Assembly (NCBI GenBank): GCA_903873045.1
Contig: CAIQND010000673.1
Location: 1-11,152, forward strand
Reading direction: 5' to 3'
Source of the DNA: an uncultured Methylococcaceae bacterium
GTDB taxonomy: Bacteria > Pseudomonadota > Gammaproteobacteria > Methylococcales > Methylomonadaceae
Length of the DNA stretch: 11,152 bases
Shown here: positions 6,844-11,152 of the stretch, in pieces
Layout of the letters: every line of letters starts with the position of its first letter
Numbering within the stretch: position 1 is the stretch's first letter
Program-made: the position numbers and the translations under genes
The notes under the pieces: generated by a model
What the model saw: the letters and a program-made list of their open reading frames with translations, nothing else
Database searches by the model: none
What the model was told of the DNA's origin: nothing

Positions 6844-8199
6844 CTACTTTCTCATACCGCGTACATTGCTTTTTATGCCGCGTATCATATTAGCCATATT
6901 GCCTGATTTAAACTTCTTCATCATTTTCTGCATCATCAGATATTGCTTCAAAATACGGTTAACATCCTGCAACTGTTGGCCACAACCGGCTGCAATACGC
7001 TTTTTACGATTACCTTTTATCAAATCAGGGGTGCGTCTTTCTTGAAAAGTCATTGAGTTAATGACGGCAATCTGACGCGCAAGCTCCTTGTCATTCACCT
7101 TATCTTTCATCTCTTGAGGAATGCTGCTCATGCCGGGTAATTTGTCCAGCAGGGAACTGACACCGCCCATACTTTGCATTTGTTGCAATTGCTCACGAAA
7201 ATCTTCCAGATCAAAGCCCTTGCCTTTTTGCATTTTGCGGGCAAATTTTTCAGCTTTTTCCTTGTCAACTTTTTGCTCAATCTCTTCAATAAGACTCATC
7301 ATATCGCCCATACCCAAAATACGGGAGGCTATACGATCAGGATGAAAAGGTTCCAGGGCATCGGTTTTTTCGCCAACACCAATAAATTTGATAGGCTTGC
7401 CGGTAACATGCCGTATCGACAGCGCCGCACCGCCGCGTGCATCACCATCGGCTTTAGTCAGAATAACACCGGTCAAGGGCAAGGCATCATTAAAGGCTTT
7501 TGCAGTAATCGCAGCATCTTGCCCCGTCATGCTATCCACCACAAATAACGTTTCGACCGGGTTGATTGCGGCGTGCAGGGCTTTAATTTCGCCCATCATT
7601 TCATCATCAATATGCAAACGACCGGCAGTATCGATGATAATGACATCAAGAAACTTTTTCTTGGCCGCTTCAATTGCATTTTTGGCAATATCAATCGGCT
7701 GTTGCGACAAATCGCTGTCAAAGAAAACCAAATCAACTTCATTCGCCAGCATTTCCAACTGCTTAATAGCCGCCGGACGATAAACGTCAGCACTGACCAC
7801 ACCGACTTTTTTCTTTTGATTTTCTTGCAGCCAACGACCCAACTTGGCAACCGTCGTGGTTTTACCCGCACCCTGCAAACCGGCCATCAAAATAACCGCA
7901 GGCGGAACCGCCTTGAGATTAAGACTTTCATTCGCCTCACCCATGACTTTGACCAGCTCAGACTGAACCAGCTTGATCATGGCTTGACCCGGTGTCAGAC
8001 TGGCCTGCACGTCCTGCCCTAAAGCGCCCTCTTTGACCCGCTCAATAAAATCCGTAACAACCGGCAGAGACACATCAGCCTCAAGTAAAGCCATACGCAC
8101 TTCGCGCAGCGTTTCCTTGATATTATCTTCAGTCAGGCGACCCTGACCTTTAAGCTTTTTAAGCGTAATACTTAATCGATCGGTTAAATTATCAAACAT
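6844..8199 (-). CDS. ffh: Signal recognition particle protein Ffh (SRP54 homologue)
   Basis: GTPase that with 4.5S RNA binds signal sequences and transmembrane segments on nascent chains and delivers ribosomes to FtsY at the inner membrane. I start at the ATG at 8199 (MFDNLTDRLS), giving 451 aa, close to E. coli. An in-frame TTG at 8247 would add 16 residues not found in the family. N domain 1-90. The G domain has GLQGAGKTTT (107-116), DVYRPAA (138-144), DTAGR (190-194) and TKADGDARGG (248-257). The methionine-rich M domain runs from about 300, with the RNA-binding stretch RKKRIAAGCG (398-407) followed by DVNRILKQ, and a Met-rich C-terminus. The Shine-Dalgarno is weak. Divergent from ypjD and followed by the rpsP operon, as in other Gammaproteobacteria. 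Confidence 0.98.
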   Translation of the reverse strand: MFDNLTDRLSITLKKLKGQGRLTEDNIKETLREVRMALLEADVSLPVVTDFIERVKEGALGQDVQASLTPGQAMIKLVQSELVKVMGEANESLNLKAVPPAVILMAGLQGAGKTTTVAKLGRWLQENQKKKVGVVSADVYRPAAIKQLEMLANEVDLVFFDSDLSQQPIDIAKNAIEAAKKKFLDVIIIDTAGRLHIDDEMMGEIKALHAAINPVETLFVVDSMTGQDAAITAKAFNDALPLTGVILTKADGDARGGAALSIRHVTGKPIKFIGVGEKTDALEPFHPDRIASRILGMGDMMSLIEEIEQKVDKEKAEKFARKMQKGKGFDLEDFREQLQQMQSMGGVSSLLDKLPGMSSIPQEMKDKVNDKELARQIAVINSMTFQERRTPDLIKGNRKKRIAAGCGQQLQDVNRILKQYLMMQKMMKKFKSGNMANMIRGIKSNVRGMRK

Positions 8200-8379
8200 G
8201 TCTATGTCTTTATTGTTTAATCTTAAGGAAACTACTCGCGAGTACAAATGCGCTAGGACTATTTAATCGCGTATATTACCATATACATTAAGACCTTTGC
8301 ACCCGTTGCAATGACTGAACAATTAATTAGGCTAACATTACCTTAACCGGCACTTTTGCCCGCCCTCACCTATAAGCCA
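8200..8379. promoter_or_regulatory. Divergent promoter region between ffh and ypjD
   Basis: This 180-bp non-coding gap must hold promoters for both directions. AT-rich blocks around 8264-8295 are candidates for -10 regions, including TAATATAC on the minus strand. A small palindrome TTGCA-CCCG-TTGCA lies near 8297-8314. I cannot assign transcription starts with confidence. Confidence 0.4.
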
Positions 8380-9174
8380 ATGAACACCACAGCAATCGCG
8401 ACCCTATCAATCGTTACTTACCTGGCAAGCACCCTGCTTATTATCCGGCATATTGACCAGAGCCGTATGCATCGTGCCGCCCTTTATCTGGCATGGACGG
8501 CCGTTTGCAGCCACTTTTTATATACAGCGATTATTTTCCAGCGCAGCAACGGCTTTAACTTTAGTTTTTTTAGCACCGGCTCACTGGTTGCCATGATTGT
8601 TGCCCTGCTTTTATTAATCGCGACGCTCAACAAACCCGTCGAAAAATTGGGCATTGCACTCTTCCCCATCGCGGCCGGCATGTTGGGGCTGGAGCTAAAC
8701 TTTGCCCACAAAACCCAACTACTATCTAGCTACAACTGGGCAATGAGCACCCATATCCTGACCTCCATCATTGCTTTTAGCCTGTTAAACATTGCCGCCC
8801 TGCAAGCCATCTTACTCGCCATTCAAGACCAGCAATTAAAAAGCCATCCACCCAAACGCATCATCCAATCATTGCCACCGCTACAAACCATGGAAGCCCT
8901 GTTATTTCAAATGCTCACCACCGGCATTGTGTTCCTGACCATTTCATTAATCAGTGGCTTTTTGTTTATAGAAGATTTATTTGCCCAGCATCTGGTACAC
9001 AAAACCGTGTTATCGCTACTGGCATGGATCATATTTACCGGCCTTTTAATCGGCCGAAAATGTTACGGATGGCGCGGACAAACAGCAATACGCTGGACAT
9101 TAATCGGCTTTATATTGCTGTTATTGGCCTATTTTGGCAGCAAACTGGTTTTGGAACTGATTTTGCATCGATGA
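8380..9174 (+). CDS. ypjD: Inner-membrane protein YpjD, CcsA/cytochrome c assembly-like family
   Basis: A 264-aa integral membrane protein with about eight hydrophobic helices (roughly 3-22, 34-53, 65-83, 89-106, 124-147, 178-197, 208-225 and 237-257). Family resemblance is to YpjD, a relative of the haem-handling CcsA/CcmC proteins. Histidines H125 (helix 5) and H207 (before helix 7) are placed where such proteins use histidine for haem, but haem binding is inference. The C-terminal GWRGQTAIRWTLIGF pattern and the position divergent from ffh support ypjD. I chose the ATG at 8380 (MNTTAIATLS) over an in-frame TTG at 8356, because the first helix then begins normally; neither has a Shine-Dalgarno. 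The physiological role of YpjD is not settled. Confidence 0.85.
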   Translation: MNTTAIATLSIVTYLASTLLIIRHIDQSRMHRAALYLAWTAVCSHFLYTAIIFQRSNGFNFSFFSTGSLVAMIVALLLLIATLNKPVEKLGIALFPIAAGMLGLELNFAHKTQLLSSYNWAMSTHILTSIIAFSLLNIAALQAILLAIQDQQLKSHPPKRIIQSLPPLQTMEALLFQMLTTGIVFLTISLISGFLFIEDLFAQHLVHKTVLSLLAWIIFTGLLIGRKCYGWRGQTAIRWTLIGFILLLLAYFGSKLVLELILHR

Positions 9175-9237
9175 GACGGGCTGTAGGGCATAAAAACGAG
9201 TACAAGCCGACTTTGAGCGCAATTAATAAAGAAAAGC

Positions 9238-9275
9238 ATTCACCACGAAGACACGAAGGACACAAAGAAAAGCAA
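9238..9275. repeat. CACGAAG-type dispersed intergenic repeat
   Basis: The tract reads TTCACCACGAAG, then ACACGAAGG, then ACACAAAGAAAAG, a degenerate tandem of CACGAAG/CACAAAG units. I recall the same wording between genes in many environmental proteobacterial genomes, so it is probably a dispersed repeat. The function is unknown. Confidence 0.5.
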
Positions 9276-9295
9276 AAACGGTTAACGTTATTCTA

Positions 9296-9350
9296 GTTCC
9301 CAAGCGGGAGCTTGGGAACCGAGAAGCCGAAGCGGGAGCTTAGGAAACAG
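9296..9350. repeat. Perfect 10-bp palindrome plus decayed second copy
   Basis: GTTCCCAAGC (9296-9305), loop GGGA, GCTTGGGAAC (9310-9319) is a perfect hairpin. A second, decayed version follows (GAAGCC...AGCGGGAGCTTAGGAAACAG, about 9322-9350). A related string, GAAGCCGGAACTTAGGAAACAG, occurs near 10874-10895, so this family is present on both sides of the exported-protein gene. Confidence 0.75.
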
Positions 9351-9600
9351 CAGAAACTGCAATAAAAAAACTAACAACATTGTAAAAAATAATGTTTTTA
9401 AATTAAAAATGAGGTATAAATGACTTGCGTAAGCAAAAGCAACTGAAGATTTGTTGTTTTGTTATGCCATTGAATCAAAAAACACATACCCAAGCGTCCC
9501 AGCCTCACCGAAAGTGCGTTGATAACTCGGCGAATGCTTAATACCCAAAGTAAAACAATGGGTTGAATACAGATAGAGCAGAGAGAGACAATTGCTTCCT

Positions 9601-9715
9601 CGTATCTACTTTAAATCCCCGGGTAAAACCTGGCATGTAAAAAATAAAATACTTTAGAATTAACTACTTAACTATTACTAGTGTGCAATTTACCCTGGGA
9701 TTTAAAGTAGATACG
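9601..9715. mobile_element. 115-bp MITE-like element with 27-bp inverted ends
   Basis: The left end 9601-9627 (starting CGTATCTACTTTAAATCCC) and the right end 9689-9715 are inverted copies with a single mismatch, around a 61-base AT-rich centre with no coding capacity. TTCCTC occurs at 9596-9601 and again at 9717-9722, overlapping the left end and one base beyond the right end. This is a possible but imperfect target-site duplication. A weak promoter-like pair TTTAGA, 17 bases, TACTAG (9653-9681) lies inside, so the element may supply or disrupt the promoter of the riboswitch gene downstream. Confidence 0.6.
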
Positions 9716-9730
9716 TTTCCTCATGCCGTA

Positions 9731-9796
9731 CGCACAACTTATTGTAAGATAAGGACGGAAAGCTACGGAGCCTTTTTAAAGGCCAGCCGGGTCGCA
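9731..9796 (+). ncRNA. Probable class I cyclic-di-GMP riboswitch (GEMM-I), divergent
   Basis: Compared with the Vibrio Vc2 aptamer from memory, the core aligns base for base in length. A CAA lead is followed by P1b stem C9738-U9743 / G9748-G9753 closing a GUAA (GNRA) tetraloop, then GACGGAAAGC (family: GACGCAAAGC), CUACGG, a second hairpin GCCUUU/AAAGGC (9770-9783), and CAGCCGGGUCGC (family: AGCCGGGUUGCC). Deviations: C to G at 9758, an apparent extra base before P1b (GCACAA for GCAAA), a very small P2 loop, and poor pairing of the outer P1 stem. The aptamer ends about 34 bases before the ATG. No terminator follows, so control would act on translation or through the stretch 9797-9829. The family call is likely; ligand binding is inference. 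Confidence 0.68.
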
Positions 9797-9829
9797 TTTA
9801 TTAATGAAAATGTTCCTAAAGAGAATCTC

Positions 9830-10696
9830 ATGAAACCTAAAAAAACCTTATTAATGTTGGCCTTGCTGGCCAGCACCGCAACAACCGGCACTGCCCAGGC
9901 ATCGTTATTTGACCGTGGTAATGGCTTGATTTACAACGATGTAACCAACACGACTTGGGTATCAGATGCTAACCTGTTTGCAACTCAAGCGGCAGGTAAT
10001 GCCAATCTGGTGACTGACATTATTGCCGCGAACCATGGTGTTATTTACGATTTGCCCAATGTATACGATACTGTTGCTAATAGCGGCATTTATACATTGA
10101 CCAACGCAGACTTTGGAACCGATAGTGTTCGTATGGACTGGTGGGCAGCACAAGCCTGGATCGGATATCTGAACAAAACCAGTTACGCTGGCTACAACAA
10201 CTGGGCTTTACCGGCTACCCCCGCAGCCACGGTAACGGCTGACTTTAACCAAACCGGCAGTCAAATGGGTGAATTGTACTACAACGAATTAGGTGGCGAA
10301 GCGAGAAAATCCATTAGCACCACTCATAATGCAAATTATAACCTGTTTACAAATATTCAGTCCTATGAGTACTGGTCAAGTACTGAACTCCTGGAGCTTT
10401 CTTACACCGCGCGGGTTTTCCACTTTAGTAGTGGCCTCCAGTACATTGAAAATAAGCAAAATCACGTATATGCATGGGCTGTTCGCACCGGCGATGTTGC
10501 CGCCGTGCCGATACCCGCCGCTTTCTGGTTATTCGGTAGCGGTTTGGTGTGCTTACTGGGCTTAAGGCGGGACACTGAGCAGCAGAATAATTTGCCAAGT
10601 ACCAAAAAGTCCGTCATTCCGGCAGGGAGAGCAAAGCGAGGGTTGGCCGAAATCCAGTTGCCATGGATGGCAATTACAAAGCATACAATTGATTGA
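9830..10696 (+). CDS. Secreted DUF1566-like protein with exosortase (VPxPA/PEP-CTERM-type) signal and extended C-terminus
   Basis: 288 aa from the ATG at 9830, which has AAAGAGA upstream and gives a clean signal peptide (KPKK, then a hydrophobic core, cut after AQA at about residue 24). An upstream reading to 9683 would translate through the riboswitch and is rejected. The mature part has the DUF1566/Lcl pattern: FDRGNGLIYNDVTNTTWVSDANL (27-49), AQAWIGYLN (107-115), YNNWALP (122-128), YWSSTE (181-186) and YAWAVRTGD (214-222). The sorting signal is VPIPA (226-230), a hydrophobic segment FWLFGSGLVCLLGL, then RR (246-247), so an exosortase should anchor or release it at the cell surface. Such proteins normally end just after the arginines. 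Here 41 more residues follow, encoded inside a segment bounded by a 16-bp inverted repeat. No exosortase gene is in the window. Confidence 0.88.
   Translation: MKPKKTLLMLALLASTATTGTAQASLFDRGNGLIYNDVTNTTWVSDANLFATQAAGNANLVTDIIAANHGVIYDLPNVYDTVANSGIYTLTNADFGTDSVRMDWWAAQAWIGYLNKTSYAGYNNWALPATPAATVTADFNQTGSQMGELYYNELGGEARKSISTTHNANYNLFTNIQSYEYWSSTELLELSYTARVFHFSSGLQYIENKQNHVYAWAVRTGDVAAVPIPAAFWLFGSGLVCLLGLRRDTEQQNNLPSTKKSVIPAGRAKRGLAEIQLPWMAITKHTID
10609..10675. repeat. REP-like palindromic repeat read as coding sequence
   Basis: The tract CCGTCATTCCGGCAGGGA...GGCCGAAATCCAG resembles the dispersed GTCATTCCGGC...GCCGGAATCCAG repeat found between proteobacterial genes. ATTCCGGC (10616-10623) pairs imperfectly with GCCGAAAT (10646-10653). 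It is followed by a perfect hairpin, TTGCCAT (10658-10664), GG, ATGGCAA (10667-10673). The reading frame of the exported protein runs through it. Confidence 0.55.
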
Positions 10697-10717
10697 TTTA
10701 TAGACACAGAGATTTAT

Positions 10718-10740
10718 CGGGTTACGCTGTCGCTAACCCG
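10718..10740. repeat. GGGTTACGCTGTCGCTAACCC-type palindrome
   Basis: CGGGTTA (10718-10724) pairs perfectly with TAACCCG (10734-10740) over a 9-base loop. This GTTACGCTGTCGCTAACCCG form is a familiar dispersed intergenic repeat. It lies 22 bp after the stop codon at 10696 and lacks a T run. Confidence 0.65.
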
Positions 10741-10770
10741 CGACTAACGTTGCAAATTACGATGTGCTAA

Positions 10771-10789
10771 GGGTAGAAACTATCTACCC
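10771..10789. repeat. Perfect 7-bp hairpin
   Basis: GGGTAGA (10771-10777) and TCTACCC (10783-10789) pair perfectly around the loop AACTA. There is no T run on either side, so a terminator role is doubtful. Confidence 0.55.
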
Positions 10790-10936
10790 CTACAACCTAT
10801 CGTTACTCTTTCTGGGTTCACCGTGATTGTTCATAGTAAAAAGTGTCCCGCCTTAAGTTGGTAGCCCGAAACTGGAAGCCGGAACTTAGGAAACAGGAAA
10901 TGTTTTTTATGAATGCAAATAACAGGTAAGTATTCA

Positions 10937-10973
10937 CCTCCCCCTTTGAAAAAGGGGGATTGAGGGGGATTTA
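10937..10973. repeat. CCTCCCCCTTT...AAAGGGGGATTGAGGGGGA dispersed repeat
   Basis: CCCCCTTT (10940-10947) and AAAGGGGG (10951-10958) form a perfect 8-bp stem around GAA, followed by ATTGAGGGGGATTT, which offers a second pairing partner for the C run. I recall this wording as a common intergenic repeat in many bacterial genomes. It sits about 17 bp beyond the stop of the minus-strand gene at 10990, so it could also form the 3' structure of that transcript. Confidence 0.6.
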
Positions 10974-10989
10974 TCCTGATATTACGTGA

Positions 10990-11151
10990 TCACGCCAAAC
11001 TCAGAAGAGCCGTATTAAATACCCAACCGCCCGCGCTTTGATCCCATAGCGAAAGATAAGGATTAAAACCGCCAGCCGCGATTAAATTGCCCGCTACATT
11101 AAGGCCGCCATTTACGGACAAGGTGTTGATAACAACAGCACTTGAATCAGC
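10990..11151 (-). CDS. C-terminal part of an unidentified protein, cut by the window edge
   Basis: A minus-strand frame is open from the right edge (first full codon at 11151) to TGA at 10992-10990, giving 53 residues. The composition is low-charge and rich in Gly, Asn, Ala and Leu: INTLSVNGGLNVAGNLIAAG, then GFNPYLSLWDQSAGGWVF, then NTALLSLA. The NGGLNVAGNLIAAGG rhythm recalls beta-repeat adhesins or tail-fibre-like proteins, but this is a pattern impression. No sorting signal or membrane anchor is present at its end. Convergent with the exported-protein gene at 9830. Confidence 0.55.
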   Translation of the reverse strand, partial: ADSSAVVINTLSVNGGLNVAGNLIAAGGFNPYLSLWDQSAGGWVFNTALLSLA

Positions 11152-11152
11152 C

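Larger units (their letters stand above)
9175..9829. other. 655-bp spacer rich in repeats, then a structured leader
   Basis: No protein gene is supported. In order it contains a CACGAAG-type repeat (9238-9275), a perfect GTTCCCAAGC palindrome with a decayed second copy (9296-9350), an AT-rich stretch without recognisable content (9360-9595), a 115-bp inverted-repeat element (9601-9715), and a riboswitch-like leader (9731-9796) for the gene at 9830. A mini-ORF of eight codons at 9420-9446 has GAGG six bases upstream but no other support. Confidence 0.7.
10561..10857. mobile_element. 297-bp segment bounded by a perfect 16-bp inverted repeat
   Basis: CTTAAGGCGGGACACT (10561-10576) is exactly inverted at 10842-10857 (AGTGTCCCGCCTTAAG). 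The left copy codes for the LRRDT at the end of the sorting signal. The segment contains the extra C-terminal codons, two palindromic repeats and no gene of its own. It could be a non-autonomous insertion that rewrote the 3' end of the gene. I see no target-site duplication, so an invertible segment or chance-related repeats remain possible. Confidence 0.5.
10697..10989. other. 293-bp spacer made largely of palindromes
   Basis: No gene is seen. It contains hairpins at 10718-10740 and 10771-10789, the right 16-bp inverted repeat (10842-10857), the GAAGCCGGAACTTAGGAAACAG string (10874-10895) and the C-run/G-run repeat at 10937-10973. No classical T-run terminator for the exported-protein gene is evident. 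Confidence 0.65.

Noticed and set aside
6998..7003. Cys in the Ffh GCG RNA-binding motif as an anomaly
   Set aside because: E. coli Ffh, as I recall it, also has AAGCG here, so it is normal for this class.
8200..8247. 16-residue upstream extension of Ffh from TTG
   Set aside because: Ffh proteins start at MFDNL-type sequence; the extension is not family-like.
9376..9400. AACATT/AATGTT hairpin followed by T
   Set aside because: The stem is all weak AT pairs, so it is unlikely to terminate transcription.
9420..9446. Eight-codon ORF with GAGG upstream
   Set aside because: Too short to judge, not followed by a gene it could regulate, and no attenuator structure seen.
9683..9829. N-terminal extension of the surface-protein ORF upstream of 9830
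   Set aside because: It would translate through the inverted repeat and the riboswitch core. The ATG at 9830 gives a proper signal peptide and has a purine-rich site upstream.
1..11152. CRISPR array, tRNA or rRNA genes, prophage or toxin-antitoxin module
   Set aside because: No regularly spaced repeats, no cloverleaf or rRNA sequence, and no recognisable phage or toxin-antitoxin pair were seen.

Overview
This window looks like chromosomal DNA of a gammaproteobacterium, most likely a methanotroph-like member of the Methylococcales; the order is inference. The class rests on the central block: a ypjD-type gene divergent from ffh, followed by rpsP-rimM-trmD-rplS. This is the same order as in E. 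coli. The narrower guess rests on an exosortase-type (VPxPA/PEP-CTERM) secreted protein and on many short GC-rich palindromic intergenic repeats.

Layout. Positions 1-1738 are AT-rich and sparsely coding: the possible tail of one plus-strand gene, a 20-codon minus-strand ORF, and an unrecognised exported protein (minus, 221-1105). A repeat-rich spacer follows, with a pentanucleotide tandem and two large inverted repeats. Positions 1739-4468 hold a minus-strand pair: a hotdog acyl-CoA thioesterase and parC, the topoisomerase IV A subunit, joined stop-to-start in the same frame. A 374-bp spacer contains a compact 102-bp element with terminal inverted repeats. The minus-strand translation block (4843-8199) runs ffh, rpsP (S16), rimM, trmD, rplS (L19) and ends in a clear intrinsic terminator. 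ypjD (8380-9174, plus) diverges from ffh.

Positions 9175-11152 are an accessory region dense in repeats. At its centre a plus-strand gene (9830-10696) encodes a secreted DUF1566-like protein with an exosortase-type C-terminal signal. Its leader contains a stretch closely resembling a class I cyclic-di-GMP riboswitch (GEMM-I), including the P1b stem with a GNRA tetraloop. A 115-bp perfect-ended inverted repeat lies immediately upstream. The gene's 3' end lies inside a segment bounded by a perfect 16-bp inverted repeat, and the protein carries about 41 extra residues after its sorting signal. The window ends in the C-terminus of another minus-strand protein.

The most interesting hypothesis is that c-di-GMP controls production of this exosortase-sorted surface protein, with mobile or repeat sequence having remodelled both its promoter region and its C-terminus. 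The housekeeping part is ordinary except that ParC carries Gly at the position of E. coli Glu84, within the quinolone-resistance region.
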